From assembly GCA_947630815.1 (NCBI GenBank), contig CANRJD010000004.1:1-49658 (forward strand): 49,658 nucleotides of DNA, given 5' to 3'. The stretch is from an uncultured Akkermansia sp. GTDB lineage: Bacteria; Verrucomicrobiota; Verrucomicrobiia; Verrucomicrobiales; Akkermansiaceae. The notes under the pieces are model-generated. The model saw only the letters and a list, made by a program, of their open reading frames with translations. It made no database searches and was not told the DNA's origin. Each line of letters begins with the position of its first letter. The stretch's first letter is position 1. The position numbers were made by a program, and so were the translations under genes. Positions 9,302 through 18,459 of the stretch are shown in pieces.

Positions 9302-12300
9302 TCATAACTCTTCCAATTTGGGGAGAGAGCGGGTGATTTTGACGGTTTCTACGCTGACGGTGACGATGCGTTTGATGAGGTCGATGATGTAGCGCGGGTT
9401 GTTGTGTTCCGTACACCAGTCGTTCGGGTCGTTCACGATGCCACTATCCTTGTCCGTGGTGACGGCGTAGCGGTCCATCAGCCATTCGATAGCGGATTTG
9501 CCGTTCACGATGTACTCATAGGCTTCCTCTGGTATGCCTCGCAGGATGGTGCTGCTGTTGTAGATGATGGCGTCCTTTTCGCCTTTCTTGGGAAAGCGCA
9601 TTTTGCCCTCGATGCGGTAGTCCCCGCCGGTGTGTTCCTCTTCCAGCGGGTAGGGTTCTACCGTTTCGTAGTTCAAGTGCAGCGCGGCGAGTTCGCGCCC
9701 GGCTTTGCTGAAGCCACAGAAGTCCTTGGCGAAAGGTATGCGCGGCAGTTCCTTTTTCAAGTCATTGACATACTTGGTGCGGTATTCTTCGCTATGCAAC
9801 AGTCCGTACACGTAGTAGAAGATGTCTTCTTTGCCGATTTTTGGGTCACCATAGGCTGCTCGGAATTGTTTAAGCCCGAAGTCGGAGATGCCATCGTGAC
9901 GGATGTAATCACCAGTATCAGCTTCTAGGTCGAGATCAAGCATGGGTGAATCGGCGTTCCTTTCCTCGTACCAGTAAAGCGGGAAGCATTGACCGTTAAA
10001 TAATCTCTGAATATCTGGAATAATATCACAGATAAGGCAGGAGAAATCTTTAGACGATCCAACTCCGGTCAGTTGAATCACGAGATTCTCATGCTGAGGT
10101 GTCGGGAAAAATTTCAGCATCTGATACTGCATATCATTCATATCTTTCTGTAGATAACCATGCCTCTTGCAGAACGGACGATAGGAGGATAGGTATATTG
10201 AATTTCTATTAAAAACATAACCACGTTTCACAACATCTTTCAGTTGTTGCCTCCCCCATGAGAAACGTGTAGGATCCATGTTAGGCTTAAATTTTTCCCC
10301 TTCTTGTGCGACCATACAGGCATTCTGGTGCTGTTGATTAAAGAAATCTATGCTTCTTTTCACATTTCTTTCTAAGGTCGGCAGAGAATAATGATAACAC
10401 CATGAATCGCGATTGGTTTTAACTCCATTTGAAAAAATATCAAACAAAGCCTTTGCTGTTCCTTTGCCTTTTGCCGACTTGTCGCCAATCGGCATAAATT
10501 GTTCATATCCCTCGGTTCGGTGGTTAATCCAATCACCGTGTTCGTCAGGAGTGAGGATTTGCCAAGGTATAGCGGTGAAATCTCCAAATTTTTGGAGTTC
10601 TTCAAATTTATCTTCACGAGACAGATAATCGCCGATGTCGTAATAATGAAGTGTGGCTTGTTCTCCTGCGGTGTGAGTCTTTTTCTTGACGAGGAGTATA
10701 ATTGCCACGCCAGTCATGATGTCGAACACATTTTGCCCCTCTTTCTTCGCGGCATCACCACTTCTTCCGCGAACTGCTCCACGGAGATTGAAGCAATAGA
10801 TGGAAGAGAACTCATCCATGAGACACTTGCGGAAGCCTGCCATGGTTGCATTGTCAATATACATTCCATTAGTGATGAAAGAGATAATGCCATCGTCTGT
10901 GATTCGATCAGATGCCCAACGGAACGCGCGGATGTAGGAATCGTAAAGACTGTTTTTATTAGTCGCCTTGCTTCGAGCAGCATATGTCTCTGCAATTTTC
11001 TTATCAAGCTCGGTATATTTTTCATTCTGGTTGTTGTCATTGGCTGATTTTTGCCCAGCAGAATACGGCGGGTTGCTGATGATGACGCGGATGTCCTGTT
11101 CGCAAAGGTCTTTCACACGCTTTCCGTTGTCTCCAAAGTTCAGGGGGAGTTTGCTGTCATTCGCTTTGTTGCCGTCCATTCGGAATGTATCGGTCAGGCA
11201 GATGCCTTTGAATGGGTCGTATTCTTCCTGCTTCATCATGCCGTGGTAGGCGACTTCGATGTTCACACAAGCGATGTAGTAAGCGAGCAGCACGATTTCA
11301 CAAGCAAAGAGTTCGTTGTGGTACTTGTATGGCAGTTGGCTGCGTTTGATCAGCCCGCTCTGGATAGCGCGGACGATGAAGGTGCCAGTGCCTGTGAAGG
11401 GGTCGAGAATCTTGACACCTTGCGCACCGAGGCCATCTTTCACGCCGAACTCCTTTTGCAGCACCTTGTGGACGGAATGGATAATGAAGTCCACCACAGG
11501 AATGGGTGTATAGACGATGCCCAGTTTCTCTGCCAAGCGGGGGAATGCCATCTTGAAGAATTTGTCGTAGAGTTCCACAATCACCTGTTGACGTCCGGCG
11601 GCGTTATCAATGCTCTGCGCGCGGTCTTTCACTGAGTCGTAGAAGCGTCGCAGTTCTCGCAAGTCATTGGCATCGGTGTTCTGCTGCACAATGTCAAGCA
11701 TACGGTTCATCGTCTGGGAGACAGGGTTGCTCTCGGCGAACTGATATTTCTCAAACAGGGCATTGAATACAGGGCGAGAGATGTACTGCTGCGCCAACAT
11801 TTCAATGGCTTCCGGCCTTTCAATGGCGGGATTTGTATTCTTTTGCAAACCCGACAGGAAAAGCTCGAATTCCGCCGTGCCGACGCCTTTGTCGAGGAAC
11901 GCTTTGATGGCGTCTATCTGTCGCTCTGCAATTTTGGCAATGTTCTTTGCCCAAATATCCCAATATCGCCTGTCGCCACATTTTTGAACGGTTCTGACTA
12001 GGATGCCATCCGTCCATGAAGAAAGTTCTTTATCAAAATCAAAGGTTCCTTGGGTTGGGATGCCTATGTCTGGGTTTTCCTTTTCGTCTCCTTTATCCTT
12101 GAAGGGGCGTTTCTTTCCCTTGGTGGGACGTGTAACGCCTCCCACTACGATACGCTTACCACGGCCGTTGTTGAGTTCAATGGAGTTGATTTCTGCATTG
12201 AATCGGTCATCGTGAGAACGCAGGGCCTGCAGAACATCCCACACAACCTTGTATTTTTCGTCTCTGTCGAGGACCTCTTTGGGGTCATCCTTAGGAGATA

Positions 12301-14161
12301 CACCGATGGGGAGAATGATGTACCCGAACTTTTTACCCGGTGAGGTTCGCATCACACGCCCCACAGATTGCACCACGTCCACTTGTGATTTACGAGGGGC
12401 AAGGAACATGACGGCATCCAGAGACGGAACATCCACACCTTCGGATAGACAGCGAGCGTTGGAGAGAATACGACACCCTCCCGCGCCTTGTGAAGCATTT
12501 GTGTCCGAGTTGTCCTTGAGCCAACTAAGGAGAGCGGCACGCTCCCCCATGTCCATGTTCCCATCCACGTGTTGCATCTCGCTGTCAAGGAAGTCATGGG
12601 CGTCTCCCTCATCCTTGCGGATCGCGTTTACAACCTCTTTCCACATGGCCGTGTAGTTCTTGGATGCCGCGATGATATTGGCAAAGGACACGGCGCGCCT
12701 CATTGGCCCCGGATCGGAGGTGAGAAAATCCTCATCCTGATCCGACGTATCCGGTAGAGTGGGATCGTATGAGTCGTCATCCGAGTTGCCTGCATCGGGT
12801 TTAACGGGCAATAATACTTTCTTGCGCAAACCATTGTAGCAGCCGACAAGACGGACGGCATCATCAAGTTCAATGGCACCTGTCTCATCCTGAGTGAGGT
12901 GTTCTTTCATGATTTCCTTCACGTACTCCTCATCAACGCAGAGTACAAGGACCTTGTAATCTGTGAGCAATCCTTCACGAACAGCACGAGAGAAAGGCAA
13001 ACGGAAGAATTCATCGCCGAATTGCTCACGGTTATCCATGGAAGCAAGCTCAGCATTGGCGTCCTTCGCTTTTTTACGGGCGGATTCTGCATAAATCTTG
13101 GGAGTGGCGGTCATATAGACTCGCTTACGACAAGCGATGTAGTTCTGATCGTGAACCTTCACGAAATGGGATTCGATGTGCTTACCCTCTTTCTCATCAT
13201 ACAGGGAGACACCGGTCGTACGGTGGGCTTCATCACAAATGCAGAGGTCGAATTCGGGCAGAGCACCGACCTTTTGGGCCTCATGCAGCTTCTCGATGGA
13301 TTGATAGGTGGAGAAAATGACGGTCAAGCGGGAGTCCTTGAACTTGGAGTAGAGTTGAGCAATGGTCGCGGGGTCTGTGGTAGCGCGAGCAGGGAGGTCA
13401 CGAGCGGACAAATCCGCCAAATCCCCTATGGAAGATGCTGAACCATCAGAGCACACGGCAATGGGATGAATACGGCAGTTGGTTTGAGCCATCCACTCGC
13501 GAAGACTTTGAGCCACGAGAGCGATGCTCGGAGCAAGAAACAGGACACAACCTACGCCATTTGTGTATTCCTCCGTCAATCGCAGAGCAGTGAAAGTCTT
13601 ACCCGTGCCGCAAGCCATGATGAGCTTACCACGGTCTGCCGACTTGAATCCCGCCAACACAGCATCAATGGCTTTGCGTTGATGATCCTTAATAGGATGC
13701 TTGGTTACTTCGCTTAATTTCCCCTTGGCGAGAGCATTCCAATCCACGACTGATTTTTCCAACTCAGCCAGCCCGACGCGTTGGCAGGGGATATTCTGCC
13801 TGTACATTTTATCCAGCAGCACCCTATTCCAATGGTCAGTCGTGGCTATGATAATACCCTGTACGAATGAATCCTCCTTGCTGTGCTCTGTCTTGATCTT
13901 AGCACCAAGAGCAGCGAAGAAAGTCTCCACATCATGGAGTCTCATGAGGTGATCAGGTTCGTAGAACTTGCACTGAATCGCGACATATCTGTCCGAATCA
14001 GCCTCTTTGGCCACTAAGTCAATGCCAACATCCTGACCTTCTGCATAAGGCCAATTCCCCCAAAGCCATACCCCTGAAAAACGCTCCTTGTATATCGGAT
14101 CATCCTGAAGGAATCGACAAATCAGCTCCTCGAAACGTGTCCCCTTTTCTCTCTCCGACAA
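9302..14161 (-). CDS. Type ISP single-polypeptide restriction-modification enzyme (LlaGI/LlaBIII-like); probably extends in frame to ~14320 with its ATG at 14360 out of frame
   Basis: Mrr-like nuclease region (GIDLVAKEADSDRYVAIQCKFY), SF2 helicase (MACGTGKTFTALRL, ICDEAHRTTG, QSVGRVMRTSPGK), methyltransferase (ILDPFTGTGTFIVRAI, VIISNPPYSAGQ) and C-terminal specificity region. The 14161 start is TTG; the frame stays open upstream. Confidence 0.92.
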   Translation of the reverse strand: MSEREKGTRFEELICRFLQDDPIYKERFSGVWLWGNWPYAEGQDVGIDLVAKEADSDRYVAIQCKFYEPDHLMRLHDVETFFAALGAKIKTEHSKEDSFVQGIIIATTDHWNRVLLDKMYRQNIPCQRVGLAELEKSVVDWNALAKGKLSEVTKHPIKDHQRKAIDAVLAGFKSADRGKLIMACGTGKTFTALRLTEEYTNGVGCVLFLAPSIALVAQSLREWMAQTNCRIHPIAVCSDGSASSIGDLADLSARDLPARATTDPATIAQLYSKFKDSRLTVIFSTYQSIEKLHEAQKVGALPEFDLCICDEAHRTTGVSLYDEKEGKHIESHFVKVHDQNYIACRKRVYMTATPKIYAESARKKAKDANAELASMDNREQFGDEFFRLPFSRAVREGLLTDYKVLVLCVDEEYVKEIMKEHLTQDETGAIELDDAVRLVGCYNGLRKKVLLPVKPDAGNSDDDSYDPTLPDTSDQDEDFLTSDPGPMRRAVSFANIIAASKNYTAMWKEVVNAIRKDEGDAHDFLDSEMQHVDGNMDMGERAALLSWLKDNSDTNASQGAGGCRILSNARCLSEGVDVPSLDAVMFLAPRKSQVDVVQSVGRVMRTSPGKKFGYIILPIGVSPKDDPKEVLDRDEKYKVVWDVLQALRSHDDRFNAEINSIELNNGRGKRIVVGGVTRPTKGKKRPFKDKGDEKENPDIGIPTQGTFDFDKELSSWTDGILVRTVQKCGDRRYWDIWAKNIAKIAERQIDAIKAFLDKGVGTAEFELFLSGLQKNTNPAIERPEAIEMLAQQYISRPVFNALFEKYQFAESNPVSQTMNRMLDIVQQNTDANDLRELRRFYDSVKDRAQSIDNAAGRQQVIVELYDKFFKMAFPRLAEKLGIVYTPIPVVDFIIHSVHKVLQKEFGVKDGLGAQGVKILDPFTGTGTFIVRAIQSGLIKRSQLPYKYHNELFACEIVLLAYYIACVNIEVAYHGMMKQEEYDPFKGICLTDTFRMDGNKANDSKLPLNFGDNGKRVKDLCEQDIRVIISNPPYSAGQKSANDNNQNEKYTELDKKIAETYAARSKATNKNSLYDSYIRAFRWASDRITDDGIISFITNGMYIDNATMAGFRKCLMDEFSSIYCFNLRGAVRGRSGDAAKKEGQNVFDIMTGVAIILLVKKKTHTAGEQATLHYYDIGDYLSREDKFEELQKFGDFTAIPWQILTPDEHGDWINHRTEGYEQFMPIGDKSAKGKGTAKALFDIFSNGVKTNRDSWCYHYSLPTLERNVKRSIDFFNQQHQNACMVAQEGEKFKPNMDPTRFSWGRQQLKDVVKRGYVFNRNSIYLSSYRPFCKRHGYLQKDMNDMQYQMLKFFPTPQHENLVIQLTGVGSSKDFSCLICDIIPDIQRLFNGQCFPLYWYEERNADSPMLDLDLEADTGDYIRHDGISDFGLKQFRAAYGDPKIGKEDIFYYVYGLLHSEEYRTKYVNDLKKELPRIPFAKDFCGFSKAGRELAALHLNYETVEPYPLEEEHTGGDYRIEGKMRFPKKGEKDAIIYNSSTILRGIPEEAYEYIVNGKSAIEWLMDRYAVTTDKDSGIVNDPNDWCTEHNNPRYIIDLIKRIVTVSVETVKITRSLPKLEEL

Positions 14162-14319
14162 ATCCTTCGTCGCCTCTCTTATTTGATCAAGGAGCTGGCG
14201 AAGCGTTACCTTCCTCTCAAAACCTTCCTCTTGTTGCAGCGGCTCATTCGCAATATTCTCGCGCTGCGTGCAATTTTCGGCCTTTTCGGCTACTACTTCT
14301 TCATGGGAGGTTGTTATTA

Positions 14320-14328
14320 CCCCCCCCC
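14320..14328 (-). repeat. G9 homopolymer (C9 on plus strand) in the 5' coding region of the Type ISP gene
   Basis: Plus strand ttattaCCCCCCCCCaccgc. Confidence 0.9.
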
Positions 14329-14386
14329 ACCGCTATATGTTGACTGTCAATGTCTTGCATAACTAAATATTGTATGATGCGCCCAC

Positions 14387-14415
14387 ATTATATCTCTTTT
14401 TGTTGGATGTATCAA
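14387..14415 (-). promoter_or_regulatory. Sigma-70-like promoter of the Type ISP gene
   Basis: Minus strand TTGATA (14415-14410), 17-nt spacer, TATAAT (14392-14387), 27 nt upstream of ATG at 14360. Confidence 0.6.
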
Positions 14416-14434
14416 GCAGTTATTTAAGTAAGTT

Positions 14435-14963
14435 CTACGCCACTTTATTGACCGCTTGGCAAATGTAGGGAATAGCAGGACGGTTGGGGACATCCACTCG
14501 GCGCGTGTAGCTTTGTGCCGTCATGATGTGACGCACCAGCAGACGCATCTTCTCCGTGTATGTCTCCTTGGCATACGTTGCGAAGTTGAACCAGAGCAGG
14601 TAGTTGTTCAGGTGCTTCGTGGAAACGCCGTTAAACTCCCGCACAAAGCGTTTCAGCCCGCCGTGGTAGGCGTTGATGTGCTGGATGCTGTAACAGCCCT
14701 TCTTGGAAGAAAAAGCATCCACCATCACGCGATTGAGTCCATGCTCGGAGGCGAGGCGATTGTACACCGATGCCCCATCCGCACACACCGTGGAAGCCTC
14801 TGCAATATGCCCACCCAGCACCGCCTCCAGTCCCGCATAAGACCCCTTGCCGGTCTCCGAGACCTTGGCAACGCTCTGCCCACTGCGATTCACGGCACAC
14901 GGTACACAGACTTGCTCAAACGAAAGCCCGCGCTTCCTCCCCTTGTGGAAGATAGATGACCCA
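14435..14963 (-). pseudogene. IS1595/ISXO2-like transposase remnant (C-terminal part)
   Basis: Frame reads RGSSIFHKGRKRGLSFEQVCVPCAVNRSGQSVAKVSETGKG...TVCADGASVYNRL...INAYHGGLKRFVREFNGVSTKHLNNYLLWFNF; interrupted upstream by an inserted repeat. Confidence 0.75.
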
Positions 14964-14984
14964 CGTTTGCGAGGCTTACGCCCA

Positions 14985-15221
14985 GGGCAACCGCATTAGA
15001 AAATGTGGTTGCCTATGTATGATTTACGATGTACGATGTACGATTTATTAATAATGTGCGCGTTGCGCAGATTTTTTTCGGATCATTAACGCATGCAGAG
15101 ATTCCTCTAGATCCATCATTATGATGACCGGTTATTGTGATGATTTTGATATGTATAAACAGGGACACCAGTCAATAAGAGCATTTTCTCTGTTGATGAA
15201 CCTTCTCTCAAATGCGTTTGC
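14985..15221. repeat. ~238-bp interspersed element, copy 1 (inside transposase)
   Basis: gggcaaccgcattagaaaatgtggttgcc...tttattaataatgtgcgcgttgcgcag...ctcaaatgcgtttgc; matches copies at 27.6, 29.3 and 37.3 kb. Confidence 0.8.
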
Positions 15222-15414
15222 GAGGCTTACGTCCCACCGCCTTGCCTCCCTTGTACGACAGGCGAAAATTCGGCGAGCGGAGCCCGCGGGAGTGCGAAAC
15301 AAGAGCGGGAACTTTCCAAATCGTACATCATAAATCGTACATAGGCAAACGCATTTTCCAATGCGTCTGCTTGGTGGTATTGCAACACGGCTCAGATTAT
15401 GGTATGATTGGCTC

Positions 15415-16182
15415 ATGACCGGTGTTCGATACGTTCTTCTGCTTATTCTGACTTCTCTGCTGTGCGTCTCCTGTGCGCAGCAACATACCCTCGTCTCCGA
15501 GAGTGGTCTGTATGACGTGCAGCTACGCAGCTCCATAAAAACTTCCGTCAATGGCGCTTGGTCCTGGGGTCGCGGCAACCCCTATCTCAACCAAAAGGAA
15601 GGCTCCATCTACATTGCGCCGCTGGATATTTCCAAAGTTGAGAAGGATGAACCGGAATTGGCGCCCCTTATGGTTCCCCAAATGCAGCATTACATGGTGG
15701 AATCCCTTGGCAAAGCTTTGAAAGAAGGGAACGAGGCCAACAAGCACAACTGGACTTTGACGGATGACCCAAATACGGCCGATATTCGCGTCGATATGGC
15801 ACTCGTTCACTTTCGCCCCCAGTACCCTGCTCTGCGCATACTCTCCAAAATCAGCGGCAATTTCATCAAAGTTCCCGGCATTACCGGCGTGGTCGGTAAA
15901 TTTGCCGAAGGCGATATATGCATTGAACTCACCATCCGTGATGTCAAAACCGGACAGCTTCTGTTCGCCTGCAAGGACAGCAATCGGAAGACGGCCCGGC
16001 TCATCTCTGCGGAGGCTTACAAGAGAACGGGCAATGCCGATGTGAACCTGCGCAGTTGGGCAGAGCGGCTCGGCAAGCTTATCCGCTATTGCTCGCCCGA
16101 TATGCTCGGTGACGGCATCCTGAGCGAGAAAATCCAAAACCGACCCATCACTGATGTCATTACCGACCGCCTTGGCTTGTAA
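15415..16182 (+). CDS. DUF3313-like lipoprotein
   Basis: Signal peptide with lipobox (MTGVRYVLLLILTSLLCVSCAQQ); IYIAPLDISKVE...; ORF opens at 15361, start 15415 preferred. Confidence 0.7.
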   Translation: MTGVRYVLLLILTSLLCVSCAQQHTLVSESGLYDVQLRSSIKTSVNGAWSWGRGNPYLNQKEGSIYIAPLDISKVEKDEPELAPLMVPQMQHYMVESLGKALKEGNEANKHNWTLTDDPNTADIRVDMALVHFRPQYPALRILSKISGNFIKVPGITGVVGKFAEGDICIELTIRDVKTGQLLFACKDSNRKTARLISAEAYKRTGNADVNLRSWAERLGKLIRYCSPDMLGDGILSEKIQNRPITDVITDRLGL

Positions 16183-16190
16183 GACAAGTC

Positions 16191-16216
16191 ATTTACGATT
16201 TACGATTTACGATTTG
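16191..16216. repeat. Heptamer tandem repeat (ATTTACG)n, representative copy
   Basis: ATTTACGATTTACGATTTACGATTT; related tracts listed in findings. Confidence 0.85.
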
Positions 16217-16442
16217 GATTATAGCGCGCCAGAGGCGCGGGCTATGCGAAGCTTTAGCGAAGCGCGTGTTTCGAAAGCGGCGCGCGGAATTGGTTAGGAA
16301 TCGGCCGCTTCGCTTCCCGTCCCTTTGTAACCACGTCCGAACCTTGTTTTATCCGCCACCTTCGCTTACGCTCCGCATTTCCCGCAGCTCCGCTGCGCAT
16401 TATTTGCAAATCGTACATCGAAAATCGTACCTCGTACATAGG

Positions 16443-16469
16443 CAAACGCATTTTCAATGCGTTTGCCGT
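16443..16469. repeat. Isolated terminal-hairpin copy of the 238-bp element end (approximate coordinates)
   Basis: GGCAAACGCATTTTCAATGCGTTTGCC, a 12-bp stem with 3-nt loop, upstream of moxR. Confidence 0.75.
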
Positions 16470-16548
16470 GGTGAGATCTGTCAAATTGTGTCAGACTGCA
16501 AGATGCAGCTTGAAATGCGGGGGCAACGTGCTATGCTAGGGGGAGCGT

Positions 16549-17538
16549 ATGGAAACGAATACCCAAGAATTAACCGACCTCATCGTGCGCCGCTCTTCTT
16601 GGATCAGCACACTCAAAATCGAAATCAGCAAAGTCGTGGTGGGGCAGCAGGCTCTCATTTCTCGCCTCATCCTGAGCTTGCTCTGCAAGGGTCATGTCCT
16701 GCTGGAGGGCGTTCCGGGGCTAGCCAAGACCCTGTCCGTGAAAACGCTGGCCGGGGCGATGCACGCCAATTTTTCCCGCGTTCAATTCACGCCGGATCTT
16801 CTGCCCGCTGACTTGGTGGGCACCATGATATACAACCCTGAGCTGCACCAATTTTCGCCCAAAAAAGGTCCTATCTTTGCCAATTTGGTTTTGGCGGATG
16901 AAATTAACCGCGCGCCCGCCAAAGTGCAAAGTGCGCTGTTGGAGGCCATGCAGGAGCGCCAGGTAACCTTGGGCGAGACCAGCTACACCCTGCCCAATCC
17001 CTTCCTCGTGCTTGCCACGCAAAACCCGATCGAACAGGAAGGCACCTACCAGCTTCCCGAGGCGCAGCTGGATCGCTTCCTCTTTAAGGTGGTCGTCGAC
17101 TATCCCTCGCGCGACGAGGAATTGCAGGTACTCACCCTGATGGGGCGAACCGGACCCGTTCCCACGACGCACCCGGTCGTGGAGGCTCAGGATATTGAGG
17201 CATCCCGCGAGCTGGTGGATAAGATATTCATCGACCCGGCGGTGCAGCACTACATCGTAGACCTGGTGCGCACGACCCGCACACCGGAGAAGGTGGATCG
17301 CTCGCTGTCCGGCATGGTACGCGCAGGCGCTTCTCCACGCGCTACCATCAACATAGCTCTGGCCTCCAAGGCGCTTGCCTTCACCCACCAGCGCGCTTAT
17401 GTGACCCCGCAGGATGTGAAGGATCTGGCGCATGACATCCTGCGCCACCGCATCCTCCTCTCTTATGAGGCCGAGGCCGCCAATGTGACGGCCGACGATG
17501 TCATTGACCGCATCCTCTCGAAAGTACCCGTACCTTGA
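16549..17538 (+). CDS. MoxR family AAA ATPase
   Basis: HVLLEGVPGLAKTLSVKTLAGAM, FSRVQFTPDLLPADLVGTMIYNP, LVLADEINRAPAKVQSALLEAMQERQVT, LATQNPIEQEGTYQLPEAQLDRF. Confidence 0.95.
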   Translation: METNTQELTDLIVRRSSWISTLKIEISKVVVGQQALISRLILSLLCKGHVLLEGVPGLAKTLSVKTLAGAMHANFSRVQFTPDLLPADLVGTMIYNPELHQFSPKKGPIFANLVLADEINRAPAKVQSALLEAMQERQVTLGETSYTLPNPFLVLATQNPIEQEGTYQLPEAQLDRFLFKVVVDYPSRDEELQVLTLMGRTGPVPTTHPVVEAQDIEASRELVDKIFIDPAVQHYIVDLVRTTRTPEKVDRSLSGMVRAGASPRATINIALASKALAFTHQRAYVTPQDVKDLAHDILRHRILLSYEAEAANVTADDVIDRILSKVPVP

Positions 17539-17565
17539 TCAGGAGCGCACCGCCTTCCGCATGTC

Positions 17566-18456
17566 ATGGATAAAACGCAGGACATCATGCAGCGAGTGCG
17601 CCGCATTGAAATGCAGGCGCGACGCTTGGTTACTGCCACCTTTGCCGGGCTGTACCGCTCCGGCTTCCGCGGCCAGGGGCTCGATTTCGACGAATTTCGC
17701 GAATATACCCCGGGCGATGAGCCGCGTTTCATCGATTGGAAAGTGACGGCTCGCACCGGCACACCCTACGTGCGGAAGTTTCACGAAGAGCGCGAGCAAG
17801 CACTGCTGCTGGCGGTGGATGCCAGCGCCTCCATGCGCTATGCCAGTAGCCTGAGTCCGGATTCCAAACTGGAGTACGCTGCGCGCATCGCTACCACACT
17901 TGCGTACAGCGCCGCCCTCAACGGCGATAAAACCGGCCTGCTCATCTTCGGTTGCAATCCGCATTTTTACCTGCCCCCAGCCAAGGGCGTGCGCCAATAT
18001 CTGCGCGTGCTCACTTCCATCCTCAGCGCCCCGCCGGGCGGAGCAGATGAAGATGTGCCCACCGTCGTCGATGAACTACTGCGCACCCAGCGCAAAAAAA
18101 CGCTGCTGGTCATGATCAGTGATTTTCTTTTCGCCCCGGACAAGCAATCCATCGGCAAGCTCAACTTTTGCCACGAAGTCATCCCGATGCGTGTGAATGA
18201 CCCGCTGGAGCTTTCTCTGCCCGCCGCCGGACGCGTCTGCGCATTGGATGCCGAGACAGGCGTGCAGCTCGCGGCCAATTTGTCTGATGCAGCTCTTCGC
18301 GCCGAGCATTCCAAGCGGGTGCATGCACATTTTGCCGATTGGGATAAACTCTTCGGACAACTGTCCATTGACCACCTTCAGCTGCTCACCAACGAAGACT
18401 TTATGCCCAAGCTTCGCGCACTCTTCAAACGTCGCAGCCGACTATTTCTCCGCTAA
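17566..18456 (+). CDS. DUF58 domain protein
   Basis: GQGLDFDEFREYTPGDEPRFIDWKVTARTGTPYVRKFHEERE, LLLAVDASASM; immediately downstream of moxR. Confidence 0.93.
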   Translation: MDKTQDIMQRVRRIEMQARRLVTATFAGLYRSGFRGQGLDFDEFREYTPGDEPRFIDWKVTARTGTPYVRKFHEEREQALLLAVDASASMRYASSLSPDSKLEYAARIATTLAYSAALNGDKTGLLIFGCNPHFYLPPAKGVRQYLRVLTSILSAPPGGADEDVPTVVDELLRTQRKKTLLVMISDFLFAPDKQSIGKLNFCHEVIPMRVNDPLELSLPAAGRVCALDAETGVQLAANLSDAALRAEHSKRVHAHFADWDKLFGQLSIDHLQLLTNEDFMPKLRALFKRRSRLFLR

Positions 18457-18459
18457 ATC

